Assembly: GCA_958510875.1 (NCBI GenBank)
Contig: OY294067.1
Span: forward strand, 265,768,180 to 265,832,179
DNA length: 64,000 nucleotides
Direction: 5' to 3'
Source of the DNA: Endomychus coccineus
Lineage: Eukaryota; Arthropoda; Insecta; Coleoptera; Endomychidae
Shown here: positions 22,900-34,435 of the stretch, piece by piece
How positions within the stretch are numbered: the first letter of the stretch is position 1
Layout of the letters: the number at the start of each line of letters is the position of its first letter
Program-made: the position numbers and the translations under genes
Notes under the pieces: model-generated
What the model saw: the letters and a program-made list of their open reading frames with translations, nothing else
What the model was told of the DNA's origin: nothing
Databases searched by the model: none

Positions 22900-25043
22900 T
22901 TCAAATAAAATATCTTCTTCACGTGTAATGTTGTTTCTTGATTATTTTGAATGTGAAAAGTAGTTGTGTAAGATGTGTATGGAAACTGTTATACAAATGG
23001 TCTGAAAATATACAGAAATCAGCAGCTTTAACGAATAGGAATACAATAAAAAGATTTCATTTTCTTTTAGTACCGATTTGTAAAGTTGTTTCTTGGTTAT
23101 TATGAATATGAAAAGTAGTTGTGTAAGATGTGTGTTGAAACTGTTATACAAATGGTCTGAAAATATACACAATCAGTAGCTTTAACGATTAGGAATACAA
23201 TAAAAAGATTTCATTTCCTTTTAGTACTGATTTGTAATGTTGTTTCTTGGTTATTTTGAATGTGAAAAGTAGTTGTGTAAGGTGTGTGTGGAAATTGTTA
23301 TACAAATGGTCTGGAAATATACACAATAAGCAGCTTTAACGATTAGTAATACAATAAAAAGATTTCATTTCCTTTTAGTACCGATTTGTAATGTTGTTTC
23401 TTGGTTATTTTGAAAGTAAAAAGTAGTTGTGTAAGATGTGTGTGAAAACTGTTTTACAAATGGTCTGAAAATATACACAATCAGTAGCTTTAACGATTAG
23501 GAATACAATAAAAAGATTTCATTTTCTTTTAGTACTGATTTGTAATGTTGTTTCTTGGTTATTTTGAATGTGAAAAGTAGTTGTGTAAGGTGTGTGTGGA
23601 AATTGTTATACAAATGGTCTGGAAATATACACAATCAGCAGATTTAACGATTAGTAATACAATAAAAAGATTTCATTTTCTTTTAGTACCGATTTGTAAT
23701 GTTGTTTCTTGGTTATTTTGAAAGTAAAAAGTAGTTGTGTAAGATGTGTGTGATAACTGTTTTACAAATGGTCTGAAAATATACACAATCAGCAGCTTTA
23801 ACAATTAGGAATATAATAAAAAGATTTTAGTACCTACTGATTAGTAATGTTGTTTCTTGGTTATTTTGAATGTGAAAAATAGTTGTGTAAGATGTGTGTG
23901 AAAACTGTTATACAAATGGTCTGAAAATATACACAATCAGTAGCTTTAACGATTAGGAATACAATAAAAAGATTTCATTTCCTTTTAGTACTGATTTGTA
24001 ATGTTGTTTCTTGGTTATTTTGAATGTGAAAAGTAGTTGTGTAAGGTGTGTGTGGAAAATGTTATACAAATGGTCTGGAAATATACAGAAATAAGCAGCT
24101 TTAACGATTAGGAATACAATAAAAAGATTTCATTTTCTTTTAGTACCGATTTGTAATGTTGTTTCTTGGTTATTTTGAATGTGAAAAATAGTTATGTAAG
24201 ATGTGTGTGAAAACTGTTATATAAATGGTCTGAAAATATACACAATCAGTAGCTTTAACGATTAGGAATACAATAAAAAGATTTCATTTCCTTCTAGTAC
24301 TGATTTGTAATGTTGTTTCTTGGTTATTTTGAATGTGAAAAGTAGTTGTGTAAGGTGTGTGTGGAAACTGTTATACAAATGGTCTGGAAATATACAGAAA
24401 TAAGCAGCTTTAACGATTAGGAATACAATAAAAAGATTTCATTTCCTTTTAGTACTGATTTGTAATGTTGTTTCTTGGTTATTTTGAATGTGAAAAGTAG
24501 TTGTGTAAGGTGTGTGTGTGTGTGTGGAAATAGTTATACAAATGGTCTGAAAATATACACAATCAGCAGCTTTAACGATTAGGAATACAATAAAAAGATT
24601 TCATTTCCTTTTAGTACCGATTTGTAATGTTGTTTCTTGGTTATTTTGAGTGTGAAAAGTAGTTGTGAAAGATGTGTGTGGAAACTGTTATACAAATGGT
24701 CTGGAAATATACAGAAATCAGCGGCTTAAACGATTAGGAATACAATAAAAAGACTTCATATCGTTTTAGTACCGATTTGTAATGTTGTTTCTTGGTTATT
24801 TTGAGTGTGAAAAGTAGTTGTGGAAGATGTGTTTGGAAACTGTTATACAAATGGTCTGGAAATATACAGAAATCAGCGGCTTAAACGATTAGGAATACAA
24901 TAAAAAGATTTCATATCGTTTTAGTATCGATTTGTAATGTTGTTTCTTGGTTATTATGAATGTGGAAAGTAGTTGTGTAAGATGTGGGTGGAAACTGTTA
25001 CAAATGGTCTGGAAATATACAGAAATCAGCAGCTTTAACGATT
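22900..25043. repeat. Satellite-like tandem array, ~154-bp unit, 14 copies
   Basis: The landmark TTGTTTCTTG occurs at 22931, 23086, 23240, 23394, 23548, 23702, 23850, 24004, 24159, 24313, 24468, 24630, 24785 and 24940, so spacing is 154-155 bp except 148 (a deletion) and 162 (a GT expansion). Each unit contains AAGTAGTTGTG, ACAAATGGTCTG, CTTTAACGATTAGGAATAC and a pyrimidine-rich TTTCATTT block. The first copy is the most diverged and the array ends abruptly at about 25043. Unit length is near that of a nucleosome, as in many insect satellites. Confidence 0.95.
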
Positions 25044-26169
25044 GTCTGAGTCGTTTCAAGTACCCATACTTAGGGATTCCAGATTGTAGTAAATTGACTA
25101 GATTATTCATAGCGCTCTGTCCAATAGATTAGATACCACCCGTTAGGACTGAATTCTCGTGTTCAAACGTACACAAATAAAAATACATGATATAGCATAC
25201 ATTGCAAAGCATATACAAAAGAGGCAACTTTTATGAGATGAGTTGGGGATACCTTTCAACTATTGGAGCATAATTTCATCAATAGTGACCCCATAGTATG
25301 AAACCAAGAAGGTCATTTCCTTCACGGTAAGGTTTTTACGAGGAATGTATATCCACCATTCAGTGCAAATCAAGAAATACCTTGATTAATGTTCAAAGTG
25401 CAATCACCATCAAGATATTTATGAAATGAATAATTGTAACAGGTGTTCCTGGTATTTTAAAAATTTTTGTTGTGAAACTACTGTACCTGTCTAAGTGTCT
25501 GTTAACTCGGGTCTGCAGTAAATGTATTGTATCTATTCACTACGGTTATCTAGCATCCTTACATCTTTTCATAACACGTCACATCAAGCATCACGTTATA
25601 TGAGACATCTAAAAAGGCCAAAGGAATTTGTTCAATTAAAATTCAATGTCGATGCCTAGTGTATTAAATTTGTAGTTTTGGTCATGGTGTAACTTCGATT
25701 ACTATAAAAGTAAAGGGCACCTTTTTCATTATTGGTGAAACGAAAATCTTTCTTCTAGCTATAATCTTGTAGGGCATCTTGAATCTGATTATCATGCACT
25801 TGCATTTGTTTTATAGTTAGAAATATTACAGTTACTTGTTACTATTTCGCAGTTTCTTCTAGCCTTATTTTAGCAAAATGTTGAATCTCGAGGGGATATA
25901 AATAAAATGCATAAGCTGCAAAATCTGTATCAGGTTTCAGTCTCATACAGATACCTACAGATATCCTGCAACCTATTTTTCAGCGGATGATAAAACGTTG
26001 GAGGGAACAAGCTATATTTTTATTGATTCAGTTTATCATGGATTTGAATATACTATAGTTATATAATATTTTCCGCAGAGCCCTACAGATCATTTAAGTT
26101 TGCAGAATTTGACCTAGACTCAAGGACTTATATCAAACTTTAGTTTTTTTTGAACTTAAATTGAATAAC

Positions 26170-26345
26170 TATTCAAGGTTTGATTTTCACTACTTTGAAA
26201 AATAAATGTAACTATAGTTTCGCTAACACCGTAGTTTCTTCAAACAAATATTACAAAGTGATAATATTTGTTTGAAGAGCTACGGTGTTAGCAGAACTTA
26301 GTTATATTTATTTATTAAATTAGTGAAAATCAAACTTTTATGCTG
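26170..26345. mobile_element. Long hairpin MITE
   Basis: Two arms of about 80 bp are nearly perfect inverted copies. The outer part is GTTTGATTTTCACTA and the inner part GCTAACACCGTAG..CTTCAAACAAATATTA on the left and its complement on the right, with only a few bases between. No ORF. The tips match the MITE at 3606-3740. Confidence 0.85.
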
Positions 26346-26477
26346 GTATAAAATAAAAATTTCCCATTTATTAAAAACCAAAACAATAACATTATTCTAA
26401 TGCTAAAGTTATTAATGAAACAAAGAATCACAAGTATAAAATTAAAATAAATTTGAATAAAAATATGAAATATTCAA

Positions 26478-26702
26478 TCATGCGATTTCAATCCTTTGGA
26501 CTATACAGTTTGGTCGTTTGTTAAGGGAAAAGTCTATTCTGCAGAGGTAAATTCACGTCAAGAGTTGCGAAACAGAATTGAACGTCACTTTATCTACCTC
26601 ATAGTTGATCCTCAACCGTTTGTAAAATTAATGCATTCTTTTAAAAAAAGGATAGAATTGTGTATTCATGAAAACGGAGTACATTTTGAACACTCTAACT
26701 GA
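26478..26702 (+). pseudogene. Tc1/mariner transposase C-terminal fragment
   Basis: FNPLDYTVWSFVKGKVYS contains the NPLDY that carries the third catalytic aspartate, followed by RQELRNRIERHF and the family's closing KRIELCIHENGVHFEH. Stop at 26700-26702. Everything upstream of the third aspartate is missing. A few hundred bp later CACCTTGTA could be part of an element end, but no TIR partner was found. Confidence 0.75.
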
Positions 26703-27389
26703 TTGAATATTTCATGTTTTTATTCAAATTCATAAGATGTCTCAGCTTCCAAAACAAATTCATACAAAATTTTATTACAATGTTGCCAGTAGTTTCAACA
26801 TAATCGTAAAAAATGTGAATTTTGAATGTATCTTGAACACGGATGCCGTTACGAAAATTTATTACTGAGCAAACCCCACTTACTGTTCACCTATCCTAAC
26901 AACGGGGCCACCTTTCTTTGAAACACCTTGTATTACGTTAAGTTTAAGTTACTACAATTGGTAGACAATTATTTTATAATTATATCAATGAAATGTCCAC
27001 TAAAGTTCGCTTCAGGGTGCCCTCTAGAAAAAAAATTCCGAAAATACCTTGGTTGTCATGGTGACGCTAGAAGAATGCTGTGAAATTTTCACATGTAATA
27101 CCACTAGGGCTTAATTTATTTCCGGAAATTTTTTCAAGGTCACGAATATTTTCAAAATTATCCAGAGCTGCAGGCTAAGGCATATGTGGTATTCGGTAAG
27201 ACAATTTCACACGGTACTGGATTTAAATAAATTATTCCAAAATTTATATTTTTACTTTTCACAATATTAAAAACACCAGATCTGGTAGATAATATGTTTG
27301 AAAAAAAACGTATATGATCTAGGTATCAAAGAAATAAAAGTTTATTAGGGAATTTTTCTACAGTGTTTTTTGTGAGCCAGCGGTGGAAT

Positions 27390-27595
27390 GTTGGGAGAGG
27401 GAGATAGGCATTCGAATTTTCCTTGAGGCTTGGAGGTTATAGTAATAGAGAACGACCTCACTAGGTAAGGAGTTCCACAACTTCGCTGTTCGATTGAAAA
27501 ATGAAGTCTCGCAGGAAGAACTTCGGCTGGTCTCGAGCTTGACTATGAAGGGGTGAGCTTGAGCTCATCTAGTCCGCCATGAAAATATCTATACA
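27390..27595 (-). mobile_element. Non-LTR reverse transcriptase C-terminal fragment
   Basis: The reverse strand encodes ETSRSSSCETSFFNRTAKLW followed by NSLPSEVV. The F-x-R-T/S..LWNSLP pattern is the conserved tail of jockey/CR1-like polyproteins. The fragment is isolated in AT-rich sequence and stands out by its higher GC. Confidence 0.65.
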
Positions 27596-30500
27596 TGTAG
27601 AGGTATTATATATAAATTCTCGGGAAATAGATGTATTAAGGCTTTAATAAACGTTCGGTTGAATGTTCGATTTGTGTTAGTTTTAGTTTGCCCGAGAGTT
27701 TTCCTTCTCTACCCAGCCTAACCTACTTAGAATCCTTGACTAATTGATTGGCTAGTTATTTTTTCTAGTTAAATTCGATAATTAAATATAACGAATTACG
27801 AAGAAAATAACTATTTAAAGATTAACGAAGTTAATATTTTTAGTAGCGGAATAACGATTTGAAGTTTTTAGATTAACGTTGCCAACCTTTGGTTATTTCT
27901 GAATTTGCAAACTCGTGTCGACTCAAATATTTGGATACGGATTTCAGAATAATATGTTATTATTCACACAGATAAGCTGAACACCAAATTTGGTATTTTA
28001 AGCAGGGTATCAATGAGACCGCCAATACCTGACGAAGATGTTTCAATAGTGACTTGTTCTACTTCTGTGGTGTATTAACTATGGAAGCAACTTCAAGTTT
28101 CGAGTTTCTTCAAGATCAAACGTTTTTGTTAATATTACTAATTAATTTAGAAAGATTAATTATATAAAATTGTAATAGAAGAAGTAACTAGATAGATAGT
28201 TTTTTTGATATTATGGTTTGCATTTATCTTTGAGTCATTCCATACTTCAAAAATTCAAATACCACCTGCACACAGGAAATAAGAATGACAAAAGCATTGT
28301 ACGGAGCAGTCATGAGAATTTAAAACACTGTAACCCGACCTTACTCTACACATTAAGCATTGAATCGTTTGATAAAACTGACATAGTACAGCCGCTTCTG
28401 AAATAATTTCAAAAGAGGCAGTCGGCAAGTCCAAAGACAAATCTCAAACGCCCATCTCTAGTGCGTGTGTGGCATACCGTGGATGGCATATCCAGATATT
28501 CACCATATGGATATCTGCTTAATTTAACTGATAACAGTGAGTTTTTACACAAACAAGAAAGTTTGGTTTGTAGATGCTTATATACAGTATAAGTTTTGCA
28601 TTAGTTTTTAGTTATGATATTTGTACGTTGAAATTTAACGACATTCACTTAGCATTATAAACTTAGGGCTTATCTAAAATGAGTTCATATCTACGTAGGT
28701 AAAGTAGTAATGATGTAATAAATGTCTGTGTTATTATTCAACAGCGTAAGTAGTATCTCAGGCCACTCATAATTTTTTCTTTCTGAGCGGTAGTACTTGA
28801 TATGGGTATTATTAAAAAGAGCCCCAGCTATCTTAGTTAAGTGGCACAAGTAATAAAACAGATGCTCATGAGTATTCGTAGTTTATCGTCTTATTAGGTA
28901 ATCTTACTATAAAAACTATGAACTGTCACCGATCTATTTCAGATATGGATTAGTAATTCATTCATAATTCCAGGAGGAAGTGGTTTTTATTGCTTTAGCT
29001 AGAAGTGACGAAAAATGAGTAATACATATTTCACCGGAGACAGCTATGTTACTCACAAGCTATAATTACTTAATAAATTATAAGTGAAGTAATTTTTGAA
29101 CCGCCTTTAAGCTAGCAAGGCAGAGTGAGAAGTGAACAGAATGAAGATATTTTGAAAATGTATGCCTATCAATTGTAGCAAATTAGTTGCTTGCATTTTA
29201 GTATATTACTATGACAACAACTTAATTTTTTCGAAAATCACACTGCTCATAAGCACCTAGTTGTAAGATTAATAAGTGGAAATCTCCCTGACTTGACAGC
29301 TATAATAAAAGCTGGTCGAAATATGGAATAATTCCACGAACAATGTTGCTCATATTCTTAATCAGATCTGCTTGTTACATTTAATACTTTAAATTTTTAT
29401 GATAAACTTGAATATGCTCAGATTCTGTATAAAAGGAACAAATATTTTATGTATTACAATTCATTTTATTATTAAATAATTAATTAGCTTTGGATTTTAC
29501 GATACCCAAACATCAACAAGACGATCACCTTCAAAGAACTTGTCACAGAAATTTGAACCACAGCCAACTTTATATTATTTTAACGCGTAAAATTATCATT
29601 TATTTTGTATGCATTATTATTTAATTATTTTAATACTTTTCCCTTGTTTCTAATAGTATAAAATTATAGAATGTATAAAAAATAATATTTATTTTAGATT
29701 ATTATTTAAACCTTCATTTACTAGAGCACAGGGAAAGTAATAAAAATGCAATTAAAACTGCTTCTGATTCCCCAAAATATAGAACACCATTATTTAAATA
29801 AAGGTTTGTATGACGTAAGTAGAATGTTTTCTACTTTATTTAATTATCTAATCCTTGTTCAGCTAAAACATAGGGAAATCAAAATATTTGACATCAAAAC
29901 CGCAATTAATGATAATGATATAAAATCATTAGTGTCCAATAGAAATAGACCTTAATTGTTTTCCCTTTTCTCTAGTACTATAAAATTGTGTGATATGGGT
30001 AAAATAATATCTACTTCATTTAATTATTTAAACCACATATTACTAGACCACAGGGAAATTTAGAAATTACCATCTCACTATATTCTGTTCCAAAACGTGA
30101 CATTTTCTATTGTGTCTAATATAACAAATAAAACGCGACTACTCTTTTGAAACTTATCATGTAAAACGTCAAAATACCAATTAGTTGACCATTCTTATGC
30201 AACACTAACAGCAGCCTACTATGATGTCCCTTACAGAAGTTTGTGTCACCAATTTAATTGTACTTTCAAATAATTTTAGCAAACATTTTTTTTACCGAAT
30301 CTCCCACCAGCTTAAATTAATATTCCGGAAATTTTTTCTCTGTTGCAAATTTTTTAAGAAAATTTTCAAAAAATTCGCACCTCGTAAAAATTTTCAGCAA
30401 TAACTTAAGCACTGGGGAGATTATAAGTGACAATTAAATTGGGCGCTCTGGCGTTTCTGGCTTGATACAAATCTGACGACGCATGGAAATAAATGATACA

Positions 30501-32574
30501 CTTGTAAATTTTTATATTTCCAGTTTTCCTAAACAATTGTCATTTGCCGAAAAATGGATTGCAACTGATGAAAAGAACACATTTATATACAGCTTGAGTC
30601 AGATCGAGCGGGGTATTGAAAGTTAATAGGTGCGATAAAGAATCGACGCAGATGAGCATATCATGTATCCCCAGCCTGAAACAAAATTGGGCGTGATTTA
30701 TAAGGCGCATGTCAGTACCCGACACAGACCAGTATTTTTACTAGACATGGGCAAAACTAGTATTTCTAAATAGAAATATCATAATCATAATACTAAGTGC
30801 TATTACTGATATTTCTATTTCAAATCTCAAAATAACTGTTTCAAATAAGAGGTACAAAATAGCAGTTGCTATTTGATATTAGACAAAATATGCCACAGTC
30901 ACACAGTTGGTAAATAACAACAGATTGTTAAATAACAACCCATCACTAATTCTTAGACCTATGCAATGCGCAGTCTCCTTCATACAACACTAGTTCTTCT
31001 TCTGTTTATCTTACCTACGATACGTGTGGCTCTCTCATACTCCTACATTAATCCTATACAGCGCTCGACCTGACTCAATCTGTATAATATGAAGTGCAGT
31101 TGGACGTAACGTCGTACGTCAGAGTTTGAAAACCGCAAAATTACTAAGAAGTCAACAATTACAAAAGAAATCTTGTGCATTTCAATTAGTATATTCAGTT
31201 TTAAATATTTTTCACGGAAAAATTATGTATTTTATAAATATAACCATTTTGCTAATGTCGGTACATTATGGCTAAATTAAATAGTTCCCATTTCAAACTA
31301 AACTTGTACTTCACCCTTATATATTTATACATAATATCTAAATAAGTAACAGTGATTTATGTACCATGGTTTGAAGGTAACGGCTCTAATTTGGTTAGTT
31401 GGTTGCGTTCCAATTCCCTTTTTTGCTTAGAAATAAACAGCTAAAGACATAGAAAGACGTAAAATTATATTTTCTGTCATGTAAATTGTACGTGATTATA
31501 TTAGCAGTCACAAACTTCAAAAATATATCGAATTCCTTTTATAGTCCTTGGGATTGAGTCATAAATTTTAGTTATATTTGTCATAAAATTCATATTGGAA
31601 CTTTTTTGCGCCAACTTAAGCCAGAACGCCAGACGCTCAAATCTGATTAAAAAACATTTTCCTAAATACATTATAATTGCTAAAAACTCGAATTATTTAG
31701 GAATTACATACGTGAGAGTATCAGGAAATCCTTAATTTCAATATGACGAGGTTGCATCAAGGCTTCACCTTTCCTGATGATATCATTTCATTGTAAGTTC
31801 AATAGATTCAATTCCGGATTGATGAATTATTAATACGATGATTCATTCTATAAAAAAACAATAACAATCACGTTGTTTTTATGCCCTCTTTCCAAACTGC
31901 GAATGCGACGGCGTGGAGGAATTTATAGAATGCATGTCGTTCTATGAATGTAAACACAAATAAATTGAAATCGTATATGGCATTGATGCATGTGCTTCAT
32001 TAGGGGAGATATGTTACAACTTGGCGGTGGAACTTTGGCGGTTCTTTTACACAAATGTATCGATTTGAGAGCTATTTGGAAAGGGGTGGACACCAGGAGT
32101 TGACCACATGTTGATTTCTTAACAGTACCCAAAGGTAAAGCGCGCACCGTTCGTCCCACGAGTATTATATATTTATAAAGATTAGTTAATTCCGAAAAAC
32201 TGATTTCAAAATTACATACGTAAATTGATTCACTTGAATTCGATTTTTCTAACTTAACTTAGGAAACTGTGATAAATGATTCCTACTCATCGACATTTAT
32301 TAGAATCAGTAAAAATGTAGAAACATCAAACCTACTATATAGTATTTATAATGTTCCGATTACTAATGCTTTTGCCAACACATTTGCTTGATAGTTTCAA
32401 GCAATTTGAGGAATTGTATCTCCATCGTATCATCACCAATTCTGAGGATGTCGTTGTGTGGTGAATTATACTTACGTCCGGCTGCATTACAGAATGGAGA
32501 AATCCCAAGAAACCTTTTATCTGAATATATACAGTTACGTCCACTTTCGTTTTTCGAGAATATGCACTTTCGCT

Positions 32575-33270
32575 TGTTAGGAATTATAGCCAAATACCTT
32601 CGATTTTTTACTGGCAACCTGCATCGAGATGCGATTTTCGCCATTTGCTTCAGAAACACAATAGAAAAAAATGTGCCATATTTGTTTTAACAGGAAAAGC
32701 TTGGTTGCATTTGTGCATACATAAAATGTATTCCGATTTGCGGAACTGTATTGTTGCTCACCAAATATTAACCAAAATTGCCCAAAATTTGGGGGAGGTA
32801 AAATGGGGCACTTTGTCCCGGGCACTTGAGTTAACGAACATCACTTAGGCTGTGCTTAAAAATCCCAAAATTGCCATATAATACAGAATAATTGAGAAAA
32901 TTTGAGAATTTCCGCTTTATACTGCAAATCCTCCCCAAGCCCCTGAAATCTGCCCCAGAATGCAGTGTGACGTTTTGTAAACATCAAATTCGTAATCAGC
33001 GACCCCAAAAACCACCGGGTAACAAATTTTGGCCAATTTTGGTTAATATTTGGTGAGCAACAATACAGTTTCGCAAACCGCAACTGCGAAATGCGTTTAG
33101 ATGCATTTTTTGCATGCACAAGTGCAACCAAGCTTTTCCTGGTAAAACAAATATGGCACATTTTTTTCTATTGTGTTTCTGAAGCAAATGGCGAAAACCA
33201 CATCTCGATAAAGGTTGCCAGTAAAAAATTGAAGGTTTTGGCCTTTTTACGGCTATATTTCCTCGACTAT
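32575..33270. mobile_element. Foldback element, ~690 bp
   Basis: Sequence 32575-32800 recurs inverted at about 33000-33265. Shared text includes TTTTTTACTGGCAACCT, CGCCATTTGCTTCAGAAACACAATAG and CTCACCAAATATTAACCAAAA. The open frames on the two arms (MLQKHNRKKCAIFVL.GKAWLHLC) are the same sequence read from both sides and are probably not genes. The centre (about 32800-33000) is unique. No transposase is visible. Confidence 0.8.
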
Positions 33271-33304
33271 GTCTTACCTGCTCTAGATTTACCTAGCATC
33301 CAAA

Positions 33305-33885
33305 AATAACTTTACAATTAACCAACTAACCTCCCAGACTTGCCGCTTCTAGATGATATATGTTCTCTTGTGTGTTCAGATAATGTTATTGCATCTAAAA
33401 ATAAACTTACAAAGAACCTACTAACCTAGAATTTATACTTGGACATAATTAATGCTATTCTATGAGATCAGTTAATGTTATTTCATCCAAAATTAAACTC
33501 ACAAATAACATTCTAACTTAGAATTGCCATTTGTAGATAATTTATGTTCTCTTATGTGTTCAGTTAATGTTAGCTCATCCAAAATTGAACTCACAAATAA
33601 CCTACTAAGTTGGAGTTGCCGGTTGATGATAACATATGTTCTCTTATGTGTCCAGTTACTTACAAATAACCTACTAACATAGAGTTGCCACATTTAGATA
33701 ATAATGTTCAGCTAATGTTAGTTCATCCAAAATTAAACTTACTAACCTAGAATTGCCACTTGTAGGTAATATATATTTGTTGTATTCAGTTAATACTATT
33801 GCATCAAGAAATAACTTACAAATAACCTGCTAGCCTAGAATTGCCGCTTTGTAATAATATAATGTTCTCATATACTCATTGCATC
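33305..33885. repeat. Tandem array, ~92-bp unit, about six diverged copies
   Basis: AACTYACAAATAACCTACTAAC recurs at about 33308, 33404, 33496 and 33588, with more irregular copies to 33885. Each unit also carries TATGTTCTCTTATGTG and TTCAGTTAATGTTA. No coding capacity. It begins directly beside the foldback element. Confidence 0.8.
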
Positions 33886-34287
33886 GCTTGAAATTTTCCA
33901 AATTAAGGCTAAATCCATCAGTTCTTTGTTTGTATGACCCTCGGACGAAAGTTTAATTACCTGTGTTTGTATCGAATGATAATTAAGATTGATTACAACC
34001 TTAGTTTTAGAATAAATTTAATTAATTTTAAAATTTTAAAAATGACCTCATCGAAGTATTGACGTCACAATTTTGTGTTCCTTGTTATAAAGATAATCCT
34101 AAAATCTATGGGTCATGGAACATAGTTAAGTTACTTCTGAACCAAATGTTAAATTTGGTTAGAGGATTGCTTTCGGCAAGAACAGTGGAACTCTGAAATC
34201 CATTTTAATAAAACTTTATCAGAATAACAGAAAATTTTTGCATTTAGAAAGTGGGAATAGATGTCTTATGTCCACTATGAATGAAAT

Positions 34288-34435
34288 AATCACCCTTATC
34301 CACTAAAAATAGTGTTAAAGTACTGAGGACCTTTGGGCTACCAAGTAGCCATCATCAGGGTAAACTCAGACTTGATGGTCGCTAGGTAGGTCTCAGTATA
34401 CCTTAACAGTATTTTTAGTGGATAAGGGACTATTT
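34288..34435 (-). mobile_element. Inverted-repeat element with hammerhead-like core
   Basis: The ends CTTATCCACTAAAAATA and TATTTTTAGTGGATAAG are inverted, and a similar end recurs near 60879 (GTATCCACTAAAAATACTG). On the reverse strand (34358-34330) lies CTGATGA, T, stem GGCTAC-TTG-GTAGCC, then CAAAG in place of GAAA. It resembles the Penelope-type terminal motif with one core base changed. No ORF. Confidence 0.55.

Noticed and set aside
22900..25043. Regularly spaced repeats that could suggest a CRISPR array
   Set aside because: The whole 154-bp unit is conserved, there are no unique spacers, and the genome is eukaryotic.
31923..32159. 78-codon minus-strand ORF starting MGRTVRALPLGTVKK
   Set aside because: No recognisable domain or gene structure around it; length is compatible with chance.
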